Positions 32,145-44,995 of a stretch of DNA of 64,000 nt are shown one piece after another. The translations under genes and the position numbers were made by a program. Source of the DNA: Fistularia commersonii (lineage: Eukaryota > Chordata > Actinopteri > Syngnathiformes > Fistulariidae). Below the pieces are notes generated by a model. That model saw only the letters and a program-made list of their open reading frames with translations, made no database searches and was not told where the DNA came from. Positions within the stretch are counted from its first letter, which is position 1, and the number at the start of each line of letters is the position of its first letter. The stretch spans positions 7,040,874 through 7,104,873 of the forward strand of contig JBBMNZ010000001.1 in assembly GCA_037954325.1 (NCBI GenBank), given 5' to 3'.

Positions 32145-32656
32145 CAGGGGTGGGCAAAGTTTTTGGCTCAGGGGCCGCATTGACTTTTGAAATTTGACAG
32201 ATGGGCCGGGTCAGCACAAGATATAGTATATATATAAAAAAAAAAGTTGTTAACAGTACATATCAGACTCGTCTGACATATGTCTGAACATTGTCTGACA
32301 TTTGCTTTGAAAATAGAACCAGTTTGGTTTTGAAGGCTCTGACGTTTGCTTGCATTTCATGCACAAACCGGTTTTTCCCTTGTAGCTTCACGTCCAGCTC
32401 ATTCATGTGTGTCAGTATGTCCACAGTAAAGGCTAAATCACAAAGCCAATCTGTGTCATTCAGCTCAGAAAAATTTTCAAGTGCTCTCAAGTAGCTCCAA
32501 AATGAAAAAAATCATCTGTTTGAGCTCCCATATTCATAGATCCAATAATTCAATCATTCACATCAAGTATGAATTCAGTACCAATCTTTGTCGGGCTGGA
32601 ATCAAAAGACCAACGGGCCGGATGTGGCCTGCGGGCCGCAAGTTTGCACACTCCTG
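32145..32656 (-). mobile_element. hAT element, 512 bp, with perfect 8-bp duplication
   Basis: Ends are CAGGGGTGGGCAAAGTTT on the left and AAGTTTGCACACTCCTG on the right. CTCTACAG flanks both sides (32137-32144 and 32657-32664). The minus strand encodes the same transposase fragment as the element at 30989 (ELNDTDWLCDLAFTVDILTH..., about 32290-32470), differing at a few residues. Extra AT-rich sequence lies on both sides of the coding part, so it is a longer relative. Confidence 0.9.
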
Positions 32657-32794
32657 CTCTACAGCATCAAATTCTATTAATCTCTGGTGCTTCACTGAAT
32701 GACTGCCAGTATTTTTGAGATGGCTTTTGTCTATTTTGATGTAAGATGATCTAGTGCATGGACACCCAACATTTCGATCCGACATGTTCTATAT

Positions 32795-32950
32795 AGATTC
32801 TAGAGTCTCCTGGGTGAATCCCTAGTGGCTCCGTAGATTACTCCATGGTGAGCAAATCCCACCAAGTAAATGCTGGAGGGACCTTGTCTTAGGCTGCTGC
32901 CCCCCCTGACACGACCCCCTGCAAGTGGTAGAAGATGAGTAGATGGATGT
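32795..32950 (+). mobile_element. Rex3 3' end fragment
   Basis: TCTCCTGGGTGAATCCCTAG, ATGCTGGAGGGACC, CTTAGGCTGCTGCCCC and GTGGTAGAAGATGAGTAGATGG match the 3' coding end and GATG tail of Rex3. Strongly 5'-truncated, as is usual for LINEs. Confidence 0.65.
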
Positions 32951-33020
32951 ATTCCTTAACATTTTTTGGATTTTTTTTTCTGTTTTTCAGCTAATGAGTT
33001 CAGCTTTAAAAATGACCCAG

Positions 33021-33042
33021 TTTTTTTTTTTTTTTTTTTTTT
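33021..33042. repeat. poly-T tract
   Basis: Twenty-two T residues. Confidence 0.95.
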
Positions 33043-33214
33043 ACCAATGAAACAGAAAAACAAAACAAAGGAACCCCCCAAAAAAAGGGTTGGAGGGCTC
33101 ATTTTCTGTTATTGTGTTCAAAAATGGCTTTTATCAGAATTGCTGCACATATTCACGTTATTATTATTATCATGATCATTCTATAATTGCTGTACTATAT
33201 ATAGAGTCATTATG

Positions 33215-33430
33215 TATACAGCTTGTCCTGAGCTGGGGGGCTGGAGCCAATTCCAGCCGAATACTGTTTGGCTGTTCGACTGACCACATGACAATCACAT
33301 GATCATACATCAAACTAATTACTCTCTTATTCACATATACTGATATTCAGTCTTCGTTTTACCCGGTGCATGTTTTTGGGCCCTGAGAGAACTCACCTGG
33401 AGACAGGGAAAAACGTGCAGACTCTATAAT
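33215..33430 (+). repeat. family A repeat, diverged
   Basis: GGCTGGAGCCAATTCCAGCC near the start; GGTGCATGTTTTTGGGCCC, GAACTCACCTGGAGACAGGG and ACGTGCAGACTCTAT near the end. Confidence 0.65.
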
Positions 33431-34541
33431 TTAATTTAATTTAATTTCTACACGGAACGAAACCCTACAGAATCAAACTAAGAATCCTTTTATTATGATG
33501 CCAGCGTTAACCATTTCTTGCCAATGCCACCCACAATTCATAAAGATTATTTCCAATTCATATCCCCTTCTACCTTCCATACAGAAACATCGATGCACGT
33601 TGGAATCTTATTGGTTACCCACCCACTAATAATTCCAATCGCATGCGGGAGACAAACCTGACAGTACGAGGGCATTGACATGGCCCAACTGCATTACCAC
33701 ATTAATGACATTCACCCTACGATGAATGGACAAATAGTGTGCTCTTTGCAAGTTGTCGGAGCTGGTGTCCGCCTTTACTCAACTGAAGCCGCATCGTGGC
33801 CTTTGGGACGGCTGACTGATGTTATGAACTGAGATAACCACAAAGAGATACAAAAGAGGCGAAAGGCATTACTGAAAAAAAGGGTAGAAGTACTGACAGA
33901 GGGGTCCAAAGATGAACTGGCACCGGGTAAGAAGGTGTGCAGGTGCGTGCACCTGGGAGGGGGGAGATTAATGAGACACATCAAGTTGGGGCAGACCGTC
34001 ACAAGAACTGGAAACAAAGGGGGATCTCAGAGGAGAGCATAGACAACGTGAAAACAAGAAATAAACACCTGTGTGGGAAGAAAGGACTTTTAAAAGTCAC
34101 CTGATGTGTCAAAGGATAGTTTTAGAGCGACTTTGACAAAAGAACCACAAGGTTGAACCTAAAACCAGGAATGTAGAGGAGAGAGGTGAAAATTTAATAC
34201 TGGACACATTTTTCAGATGATATGACCACTTGATACGATTACAATGTGTGGACTTTTTTTTTTTACCTTTAAAAGAAAGCTAAAATGCTGATTTCATTCT
34301 TTGGGAAAGGAAAAAAAAAAAAGGATGTCTTTGTCCTGGTCTGAATTTGAGTCATGAAACTTGAATAAAGTGAAGATCAAAACGTTGTTGAACAGAGCTA
34401 TCTTGATGTGAATACCAGGTGTCTGGAGCAAATTCAAATAGATTTCCACATCTGTTTGAGTGACTTCAGCAGAGATTGATCAGACAGTCCTTCCATCTTG
34501 CTTATTTCAAATGTGAAATGGATTTCTTCTTTTTTTTTCTC
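33431..34541. other. unique stretch
   Basis: A short (TTTAA)n run lies at 33428-33446. No gene supported. Confidence 0.5.
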
Positions 34542-34915
34542 ATTTCGGCTTTTCCCTTCAGGGGTTGCCACAGTGAATCAACCTTTTCCATCTAACCCCA
34601 TTCTCTGCATCCTCCTCTTTCACACCAATTAACTTCATATTCTCTCTCACTACGTCCGTAAATCTTCTCTTTGGTCTTCCTGTAGACCTCCTGCCTGGCA
34701 GCTCCATCTACCAATATATTCAATCTCCCTCCTCTGCACATGACAGAACCACCTCAGTCTGGTTTCTCCCCAAAACATCTAACATGTGCTGTTCCTCTGA
34801 TAGACTCATTCCTGATCCTATCCATCCTCGTCACTCCCTGAACCTCAGTATCTTCATCTCTGCGACCTCTAGCTCTGGCTCCTGTCTTTTCATCAGGGTC
34901 ACTGTTTCTTGGAAA
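34542..34915 (-). mobile_element. RTE LINE 3' end, minus orientation
   Basis: Reverse complement of 13620-14015 of the long copy. TTTCGGCTTTTCCCTTCAGG opens it (3' end of the element). Further in, CATGTGCTGTTCCTCTGATA then GACTCATTCCTGATCC is the antisense of the RIRNESI region. 5'-truncated at about 34915. Confidence 0.85.
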
Positions 34916-34998
34916 TGTGGAAATGGATTAATGGTCTTATTAGAAGGCAATCTCTACTACCTGCAATTTTCGCAGTCAATCTCTTTTAGACCGCAGGA

Positions 34999-35025
34999 TA
35001 AAATAAAATAAAATAAAATAAAAAT
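34999..35025. repeat. (AAAAT)n microsatellite
   Basis: Five AAAAT-type units. Confidence 0.9.
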
Positions 35026-35734
35026 TACAGTGACGAAAATAACCCCCCCCACTGGTATCCTTGGGATGGTAGAATAACTGTGACGCTGCTCAACACAGGT
35101 CCAAATTATAGGTCCTTTTCTCAAGGGTAATATAATTTCATCCATATTTATTATCTGTAAACACAATTTTTTTGAGCAATAGCCTGTATCGGACACCAAT
35201 TATCAGATCAGACCTCCATTCAAATGTAGTGGGATGATAAATACACTCAGGGGTAATGTTCTTGTTACAGTGTTTGTTGTTCTCAAAGTTATTTTAAGGT
35301 TAATGAGCATTTTGTGTGCTGATTTATTGTTAGTGAGGCGTCGTTTTGGTCTTAATAAAAGTGAGCTTGCATGCACACTTGTCACAGGTCAATGAGTCAT
35401 TGCCTTTCTTGGACAATTGGTGGCAATATTGGATGATGTGGCTCACACCACCTGACTGGTTTCCACAGATTTCTTTATTAAGACTGAAAGACAGAAGATC
35501 AGAAATTTGAGGTCTGCATCTGATGAGGCGCTCTGATGAGGTTAAAAGAGCAACCGTGTCTGTGAGACTGACAATATGCCATCAACAAACATTTAGGCGA
35601 TTAAGATGATCACTTTAATCAAATAGGTTTAGTTAACAGTCCATAGCAATGGAGAGTGCGGAAAATATGCAAAAAAAATGCATTCAAACTGATTGGAACA
35701 GCTTGAGAAAAGTGCAGGGCTTATGTGTAGTAAA

Positions 35735-36081
35735 ATAGTATGAGCCAGGATAAGAGGCAAAGTTGTACAAGACAGTGGTGAGACTAGCAATGCTGTCTGG
35801 TTTAGACAGTGGCATTGAAGAAAGCGGAGCTGAAGGTATCAGAGATGGAGAGATGTTGAGGTTCTCTTTGTGAGTGAAAAGGATAGATAGGATCAGGAAT
35901 GAGTGAGATAAGGTCAGAGAAGCCAGACCGAAATGGTTCAGTCATGTAAAGAGCAGGGATATTGAACATATTGGTAGAGAAATGCTGAGGTTGGAACTAC
36001 TAGGCAGGAGGCATGGAAGAATACCAAAGAAAAAAATCATGGATGGGGTGAAAGCGGACACAAAGTTAGTTGGTGTGATGG

Positions 36082-36150
<69 letters not shown>

Positions 36151-36245
36151 TTTTTTCCTTTATAAATTCTCATGGGGAATTTTTGCCAGACAATAGGCTA
36201 AAATGGAGGAAATTGATTTGTTGTGGCAATGATTGTGAATTTTGG
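35735..36245 (+). mobile_element. RTE LINE 3' part, interrupted by a tail-like insert
   Basis: Matches about 13545-14005 of the long copy: GTACAAGACAGTGGTGAGAC, TTGAGGTTCTCTTTG, GGATAGATAGGATCAGGAAT and, after an insert at about 36080-36190, AAAATGGAGGAAATTGATTT then GTTGTGGCAATGA. The insert holds a long (AAT)n array. The open frame with a poly-Asn run across it is an artefact. Confidence 0.8.
36080..36190 (-). mobile_element. SINE/LINE 3'-tail insertion with (AAT)n
   Basis: On the minus strand it reads AAAAATTCCCCATGAGAATT followed by TATAAAGGAAAAAAT and (ATT)n of about 22 units. That is the same order as the 3' tail of the SINE at 3905-3945. It sits inside RTE sequence that is continuous on both sides, so it looks like an extremely 5'-truncated insertion whose tail expanded. 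Confidence 0.6.
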
Positions 36246-38877
36246 CGTGATTTATTTCTGTTGGGTGGCAAACACCAATATGTAGAGTTGCAGGGCACTG
36301 AGAAAGGTCTGCAAAGGTTTGCTAAAACTTTGCTGTTTGCAGGGTTTTTTCTGTAGTCACAGCCCACTGGTGGCCTTTGAAATTCATAGCCACTGCTTCC
36401 ATCTGTTGACATCATTTTGAGTTTAAACAGCCACAGGGTACAGGCTCCTTCGCTAAAAGAAATGGAACTTCTGTGCTCTTTTTAAAGAACTGTCGCAAAA
36501 CTGGTCAACAGTGGGTTGAAAAATCCCCCAGGGCTATTTCAAAGCACTTCACAAGGATTCTTTTCAACTCTTAATTCTACAGCCTATGCATATTCCATAA
36601 TTCTCAGCAAAAAAGTGCCTAAACAGTGGCAAATACTTAGCAAACATTTGTGGTGTCCAAGAAAAAGGATGGTTTGGCAGGAGTTTTTCATCTGAAAATA
36701 TTATATAAAATCTAATAATAAGTAATGGAATTCATTATTGGTGGTCATATGTGTGTTTACGATTACGTTCTACAACATTGTGCTTGGAAAAAAAACATCA
36801 ACAGAGAATTACAAGCCATGGCCTAAATATAGTATCATCCTTATTATGCCTTATATTCCGTGGCTCTGGAGGTGGTGTGACCAGTCAGGTCACAGTCCGT
36901 CCTCAGTTTGCCTTGGGCCCATTGTCACTTTGAATTGTGGTTCCACACCCAAAGTGGATGCCCAATGTCAATTAAATGCCAGTTGAAAATGAGGATTTTG
37001 GGTAATGGTATGTTTTTCTTTGTGTGCATTAGTGGATAAGTTATTAAGCTATTCCTTTTTATTTATAAGGTCCAGTCAGTGGTGTCATTGTCCAATATTG
37101 AAAGAACCAGCAGTCGGTTAACCATTAACAAAGTTAAATGTTGCTCTATTTGCATGAAAATATTTGGAGGATGAAACATTTCTGTCACTCCCATTCCATT
37201 GGGACAACAACAACGTATTGCATTTGATTTTGGTGCATGGAGTTCAAAATTATAGTTTGATTTAACTTAATGTTAAAGGGACCAAACCCCATGAACAGAG
37301 AAAATGAGGACCTAAACTGGAGTTGACCATATGGGCAGGGGGGTGGACACCCTTTCTTTGTGTAACAACAGGCTCAAGACCTTACCTTTTGAGAAGTCAT
37401 TGGGCAGACACCTTTATCCAAAGCGACTTCCAGTGGAGTTGCCGGGGACTGAGCCCAGGACCTCATACATGCGCTACATGTTCACATAGCTAGGACTTTT
37501 TAGTAAGGGCTAGGCTAGACCTTAGTTCTGCTGCTGTCGTCTTATGTCTCACTTGCTGATGGATATCTCAGGAGGCAACTCTCTCATTCGTGCACTCTTC
37601 CTATCCTGCCACACTTCCCTTCATCAAATGCGTGGTAGTAACCTCACGTGTTCTCCTGTGTCTCTGGGCTCTCTCTTTTCATGGATTCCCATGGGGCATG
37701 GCTTGAAGTACTGCAGCAGACCTGCCAGTTGGCCATGAATATTGAAGCCGTTATTGTATTACCTCACCAGATCCTCGTGGCTGTTAGCATTGCTGTTATT
37801 TCTAATATGAGATTTCTAATATGTGTCTGTCCCTCCTAACTCTACCTCAATCCTCATACCACCTCTGACTCTATCAGACTCTTCAGAAGGCTGCCCACAT
37901 CGTGTTTGGCTCTGTCAAAGGTTTCTGTTTGGTATAGATGCATTATTTCCTTGCTCTTGACACAAAATTTTTGCTTATGGGGAAATGCCATGTTTCTGTA
38001 AATCATTTCAAAGAGTTTGATCCAGACCCGTTTTTAATGTTAAGTGTAAAGAGACTACTTTTTGTGTTTTAGTCCTATATGAATAAAATTTTACCCTGAA
38101 CATTATGCCAGTCCTTTTACAGCCAGCAAACTTGAAGTTCCCAAAATCTGTTCATTTTTCCAAAGGTTGGATACATTTTTGTGCCTTTCAGTGACGTTGT
38201 TGAGTGTCCTTTTGGGAACCAAGGTAAGAATTTGAAGAACTCACCTCGGTTGGGATTAGAATGGGTGAATAAGGGAAATGGGTGGATTATGGAAAACAAA
38301 AGAAGTCTGTTAGTTTGCTTGAGTAGAAGTCACCAGCAACTGGTTTGGGTTGCCGACCTCTGGGGATGAGTTGTATTGTTCAGATGCTTAAGTTGATCTG
38401 TCTTTGCACCTGTCTTTATGACGTTTCTCTTCAGCAGATATCCACTTTTCACTGCAGTTAATTGAAGAAGTAAAGCAAAACTGGACACCAAATAACTGTT
38501 ATGTGTCACCGGGAGGAAGCCCAAACGTGACAAGCTTTGCAATAATGTGGACTTTTTGCCAGAGTGCCGACTGGTTAAAAACTGTTGAATGTCAAGATCT
38601 GACTAATTCTGACATTTGCTTTCACTAAAAGTTCCATCCCTGAAAAGTCTAGATATTTCCAGGTTTGCACTACATATGTGACGAGCACTCAGGTGACAAA
38701 TGGCTCAAGGCTATTCAAAGGATTCCGCAAAAGAGTTTTATTCTGCTTTATTCTGTGGATTCTATCCTCTATGAGGATATTTTTGTTGATTCATTTTTTT
38801 AAACACCTCTCACCAGTGGATCAATTGTATTACAAGTACTTGGGGTTTTTACCCAGACTGTGGAAGGGAGCCTGTGA

Positions 38878-38885
<8 letters not shown>
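36246..38885. other. unique stretch with one short repeat
   Basis: At 37400-37450 is a CAGACACCTTTATCCAAAGC GACTTCCA-type segment, a motif widespread in fish dispersed repeats. No gene supported; open frames are short and featureless. Confidence 0.5.
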
Positions 38886-38908
<23 letters not shown>

Positions 38909-38910
38909 TT
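38886..38910. repeat. poly-T tract
   Basis: About 25 T residues. Confidence 0.95.
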
Positions 38911-38939
38911 ATGAGAGTCTGAAAAGACAGAGTGAATGC

Positions 38940-39172
38940 ATGACATAATGAATCCTTGTTTTTCTTTTTTTCTTTCCTTTCTGTTGTCCATTCTTACCCT
39001 TGATGTTGTTGTTGCTCTATCTGCTGTCATGTTTATTTGTGGATGTCTTTTGCTATCTTTTAATTGCCTCTATTTTTATTTATATTCATATTTATTGATG
39101 CTATAACTGTAACGCTGAAAAAATAATTTCTCCTATGGGGATCAATAAAGTTTATCTTATCTTATATTATCT
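38940..39172 (+). mobile_element. LINE 3' UTR and tail
   Basis: AT-rich 3' UTR ending AATTTCTCCTATGGGGATCA then ATAAAGTTTATCTTATCTTA. This end is shared by L2/Rex1-type LINEs and their SINEs, including the tails at 23740 and 60210. No coding sequence retained. Confidence 0.6.
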
Positions 39173-41529
39173 TAAACCATTCACACTGCTCTATACACCA
39201 ATCTATGACTGATGTAAGCCGAACATTCCTGATTCATTTGTGACTCTTGAATTGAGTGGTACATACCTCCAGCAGCCATAGATGGAATTGTTGTGCTGTT
39301 ATTAGGAGAGACAGGGCACTTAGAGGCCTTGAGATGGCTCACAGCACCTCCTGGATGTGGATCATTGGGGACATGGACAAAAACTGGTCCTAATTCTCTA
39401 TGTCACTTTGCTGCCAAAAGCTACTGGTGCCAACAAAAACAGACCAGGTTTTGTTGCTGGTCACTTTTCCTGTTGCCAGAATAGTGTGGGGAAGTTGCAA
39501 GATCCAACAGCAGGTGTATATTTTGAAATTGGCCAGCAGCCACAATGCTTTTCTTGGTTAGAAGCCCCACTGCAGCCTGAGACAGATTGGCCACATTTAT
39601 GAAGGGAAGCAGAACACCCTGTGGGGCATCAGTGAAATTAACTGTGGATAAAAAGTGCTCCCGCACCAGAAAAACAAGAGAACGACCAACACTCAGTAAA
39701 GAACAGATCTATTACTTTCAATAATGATGATGATGGTGTGAGTGGTTCCTGAGAGGTGAAGCTGTGATTTATTCACGTCACCAATCGCCTTCCTTCAGGG
39801 ACTGAACCAATCAGTGACCGTGCACACACTACATATTAACAAATGAATTTTCTCACCATTTTGATGACAGAATAATAAAGATGTTTAAAAAGTTGATGCG
39901 ATCAAAATGAGTGGAAATTACGAGGAAACTCAAACAAATTACATTGAGTTGAAAAAAAGCTTCTTAATCATCTTGCAGTTGACTCTTCCAGTAACTTTAC
40001 ATTAGGTCTCCTACATTTCCACATAAATTGAAATTGTAATCTTTGAGCATCAAACTCCCGGCTCATAACCAAGGATTACAGGGGTTTAATCATCTGGGTT
40101 TCTTAGGACACAGAGTTTCTGTCAGTGAATCTTCACTGCTTTTGTTCAATTTTGTTTCCAAGGGTAGTAATCCCGAAGCCTTTGGGCTGATCATTTCCTA
40201 TTTTCTCCTTCTCATGCATGTTTTTCCCAGTGGCTTCACGACGTTCAAAGAGTTAATGGATTCTTATTGGTGTTGGACATAGAAGAGAACAGAATGTGAG
40301 GGAATCAAAAGGAAGTAGCAAAATGTATCAGCCTAGATTGTAACGCCACCACCTCTCATAAAATAGGACGTGCCAGTTGAAGTATTTCTGGGAATAGACG
40401 CCTTATTTCTGCAATATTCCATTGGATGCGCACCATGTTAGGAGACTCATGGCTGAATGAGAGTGTAATTCTCAGGCTGTGACACATTGGAAAGCCGCGA
40501 GAGCCTCTGCACTAATGCTTACCCCTCATGAACTGCACACCCTGTGGCCTTTTATTATAAATGATAAGTCTACTGTCCCCGGCTTCCGAATGGAAGGCTA
40601 TCGACACGCTCAATTTTAAGAAGGTTCCTTTTTCTCTGATTAAAAAAACATGGAACCAAATACAGAACTGTTGATGAGTAGCTTAACTTTAAAAGTTGCG
40701 AGGTGCCCTTTTCAGTGCTTCAGTAAGCCGACACTGTGAGTCATACATCATTTGGACTGGATCCAAAGGTGCTGATGGGAAATTTCATAGATGTGCCTCT
40801 ATGATGGCACATGTAATCAAAAGGTGCCCTCATCATCAAGAGTTCAACTTGTCTCCAGTGATGAGGCACAGTCTAAAAATTGGAGGGCTAATTGGAGTTA
40901 GCCACCACCCGCCGTATGCAGTTTTCATCCAGCATGCATGCATGGCATGACTATTGGCATATAGTTTCCAGCCAGTTTGGGCTGAAATCTTTTCTTGACA
41001 GTGCTTTATGTGGGACAGGGTATATGATTGACTGTCACCATCTGTGTGGTATATTCTCAATAGTTAAAAAAATGAAGAAAGATGAAACGTTTGCAAGGAG
41101 TTTTGTCGCCATAAGATTTGACCTGGATGACTAAGAACTTTACAGACATGTCCTGGTGGTGGGTCCTTGTTAGTCAGGAGAACTAATAAGCCAATCGATG
41201 CGAACGGCATCGGAACTGACCCCTCCGTCACTAGAATGTTGCTGCACAGATAGACTCATTGTCAGAGGCTAGTATTAGTATCTGAGCAAGCATGATCCAC
41301 CCGTTGATCAGTATAATGTGAGTGTTATAATTGCTGTTTTCCTATCGTGCCTTGGGCAATCACCGTATTCCCATGCCATCACTATTGTTTATTATCAATA
41401 ATCAACTAATTAATAACAATAATTGTACCAATTAATATTAATTGTATAAATATGAAATGTATTAATAATACTATTATAATTAGTAATTGTCAACAATTAT
41501 CATTGCTGCTTTTCTAATTCTCTCTCTGC
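39173..41529. other. unique region without supported genes
   Basis: No transposon signature, RNA gene or exon recognised. Slightly less AT-rich near 40690-41140. Confidence 0.5.
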
Positions 41530-41689
41530 TCCCTATTTCTTTTACTAACACAAACAAACCTCCACATACATATGCCCAGGACATAATATATTGCATCCCA
41601 TTCATTCTTTTGTGCCTCCTGACCACGATCACGTGATTGCACCAGGTAGTAGTCTTTTGACTACAACAGTCGCCATTTTTGCAGCCCCC

Positions 41690-41720
<31 letters not shown>

Positions 41721-42150
41721 ACACACATACTCTGTTGTAGAATATAGCAGTATATAATCAGGTTTATCGACAGCTTGATGTTGGAGTTTTCTGGTATTGT
41801 GTGTGCCCATATTGTGACAAGACTGTGTGACAGGGTCAGTGCTTGAATTTACACATTATTCGTCTATAATGTCATTAAATCATTATTTTTGTTAAATATT
41901 AGATAAATACCTTTTTCTTGAGACTGTATTTCACAATTTAGTTGTTATTTTCCAGCTTTGCTGGTGGTGCCCCAAACAAAGGTTAATATCATTATTGAGT
42001 TAATGATCTTCCGATAAATTGAAAGAAATTTGATTAATAACTAATAATCATCATTGATAATTATTAGTTATTACTTATAACTAATTCTAGCTCTATCCAC
42101 TACACAACAAATGGCCCCATGTGAGGCTAGAGTAGAACAGTGCACAACTT
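41530..42150 (+). repeat. dispersed repeat B, copy 2 (empty-site copy)
   Basis: Matches the flanks of the solo LTR: CTAACACAAACAAACCTCC at 41547-41565 is the uninterrupted equivalent of the LTR insertion point. TATTGTGACAAGACTGTGTG, TTCTTGAGACTGTATTTC, CCAGCTTTGCTGGTGGTGCC and GTGAGGCTAGAGTAGAACAG follow in the same order as in copy 1. A C22 run plus (AC)n at 41685-41728 is present only here. Confidence 0.7.
41685..41728. repeat. poly-C (22) plus (AC)n
   Basis: Uninterrupted C run of 22 followed by 11 AC units. Confidence 0.95.
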
Positions 42151-44574
42151 TACCAATGTGCATCTAGTCTATAGATTGATAAGAGTGATGTGCCATCGAG
42201 AAACAATGTAAATATACATTTTGAAATATAAATTAACAGCTGTTTAGAGAATATTCCAAAGTTCATGTTTCAAGACTTCAACTGTAGAATGCACTGATCA
42301 GTCTTGAGATTTTGACCACTGCAGATTGAGAGAAATAGCATCCTTTATCAAGGTGCAGTCGAAGCTGTTGGGGGGGACATACTGCATTAAGCGGCAACCT
42401 AACATTTTGTTCTGAAAGGTGAGAAGTTGAAAGCGGGAAAAATATTCAGGTGTGGGAATGTGACAGGGTTTTGATAATAATCAGGTCTGATGAATTACTC
42501 CTTTTTTATGTTATTTTCTTGTATGCTACTTACCCTGTGGAGTACATGACAACCAAAGATACAAGTCAGCTCCTTGCCTAGTTGAGTATAAGGTTAATCA
42601 AGTGTGGAATACAATTTCAACATGTTATACTTAGAAGGGGATTTTTTAGTCTCAGTAGTGAGTAAGATTATTAGGGACACATTTTTTGGTTAATTATCAA
42701 TCATTAAGACCAGACATAATTTTTACTATGAATTGGTATCTTATGACCAGGCTATTAATTGGTGAGCTACCAAGAGTCACTCGCACAGGGCACAAAACCT
42801 ACATGTCTTAGTAATAAGGGTGATCTGAGCTGTTAATTACATAGGTGTAAAACATCAACTTGCTTGACAAGAACATTTTGGGGGAAATGATGGCACCTGT
42901 CAATCAGTACAATTACAAACCATCATTTGGCAGGACATCATATACCGATAGGGTGGCGGGGAGTAAGAGTATACAGAGACTTCCAGTTGGTTGAGAGAAA
43001 AATAATACTCTTCCTTCCTTCAACCCAATACAGGCCGATGTGGAACATTAAAATACTGTACTTTAAGAGTGATACATTTTTTCAAAAACACAAAAAAGTA
43101 TAGGACTTTCTTAGGGTCCACAATGTGTCTGCAATCTGTGAAGACTCAAAAGCAAGAGCCTCAGGCTTGCTGGTTGACAAGTCATTCTTCACTCATTCAT
43201 TACACATCCTTACTCACCCCTGTGCGCCCCAATGTGCCCATACGTCCCACTATGAGCCCCTACATGCTCCTACATGTGCTTCAATGTATCCTTACTCGTA
43301 ATCTCTGTCTCCCTGCCACCTCCCCTGTCACTCAGGCTTTCTGAGCTCTGCCCTGGTGTCTGCACCTTCACCCAGCTTGTCAGGGTATGCAAGTACCTTG
43401 GCCCCCTATTCCAGACTAAATCCCTGCCTGATTTTTGGACGTCAGTGCCTTTTCACCTGGCTACCTGTTCCTGACCACATCAGCGCCCTTCCCTCGAGTT
43501 CTGTTTTAATTGCTGGCACTTTCCCACCTGGCCTGCTGGCCCCTCCTGCGAGTTTGCAAGGAAGTGATCCCTGCCTGGCTTCCTGGTTCCTCCTGAAGCT
43601 AACCCAGCTGTCTGAACCTCAGTGGATGCTGGCGCTGGAGTTCTCCTGATGCTGACACAACACCACAATGATGAGGTGATTCCCTGTTGCCAGAACCACA
43701 CCCCAACGAGGAGCTGTTCACCCACTGCCAGAATCAGTGCTCTCATGGGGCTATAACCCCTCCATGACCTCAGCTGCTGCTGGAACCTCTGTGGATGCCA
43801 GCCCCGATATTCTTCCGATGCCAAAATCACACCCCAGCAACAAGCTGTTTAACTGCTGCTGTAACCAGCACTCTTCCTCTGCCAACTCTGTTTTGGTGCG
43901 GAATCCTGTGTCTGTGCTTGGGCCTGTGCAGCACAGATTTTCTACTTTTTGTGTTTTTCAAACTCGCCAATCTGCATTTTTTGCGGCTTTCGGAAAATTT
44001 AGAGAAGTGATTTGTGCATCTCAATTGCCCTGTCTTCATTCCATTCATTTAATGTGGTAACAACGCAATCAATTGTCAATAGAGACATGAAAGAGAAAGA
44101 TTACAATCCCAAATTCCAAACACAAGCATGCAGATTGAGAATGGTAAAACTTTTAAAAGCAAAGTTTGGAAAGATGAAATGACGTATGATTGCATTTCTG
44201 TTTCCCTACAGGTTAGCGGGAGTAAGTAATGTGACTTTCATTTATATAATGTTTGAAATAGAAGAAAGATTACAAGACTGTGGATCTAATAGTTCATAAA
44301 TGACACCTTTAAGTTTATGTTAGGCTTACTTTTATTAAACTTTTTAAAGTGGAAGCTGAACACAGGTTGTTCACAGTTTCTCTTATAACCTTTTTATTTT
44401 GGTATTTGGTACACAAGGTATTGTAAGAAGTTAACGACTGTTGGAAATTAATTGTCACAGTGAAATGTTACTTTTTTTTTCTTTTAGCAGATATTATAAA
44501 CAACACAGTTTTCCTTGCAATAGAATTAATTACTGCGATCATTCACTCTGGCTGGTTAACTCTTAAGGTTTGAA
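42151..44574. other. unique region, pyrimidine/CCTG-rich at 43190-43900
   Basis: The block 43190-43900 is richer in GC with many CCTG, CTGCC and GCTG words. Overlapping open frames (43274-43649, 43737-44060) are Pro/Ser-rich and resemble no domain I know. It may be a diverged repeat. Nothing else recognised. Confidence 0.4.
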
Positions 44575-44995
44575 AGGTGTCCCAATTAAATTTCTCCTTT
44601 AGCTTTTCCCTTCAGGGGTTCCCACAGTGAATCAACCTTCTCCATCTAACCCTATTCTCTGTATCCTCCTCTCTAACACCAACTACCTTAATATCCTCTC
44701 TCACTATGTCCATAAATCTTCTCTTTGGTCTTCCTTGAGACCTCCAGCTCAAATACCAGCATCCGTCCACCAATATATATTCACTATCCCTCCTCTGTAC
44801 ATGACTGAATCCCCTCAGTCTGGCTTCTCTGACCTTCCCTCCAAAATACCTAACATGTGCTGTTCCTCTGATAGACTCATTCCTGATCCTATCCGTCCTG
44901 GTCACTCCCAAAGAGAACCTTGGCATCTTCATCTCTGTGACCTCTAGCTCTGGCTCCAGTCTTTTTGTCACTGTAACTGTTTCAAGGCTAGACAG

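Noticed and set aside
35982..36356. 124-codon frame with a poly-Asn run
   Set aside because: Joins RTE remnant, (AAT)n tail and flanking DNA; not a gene.
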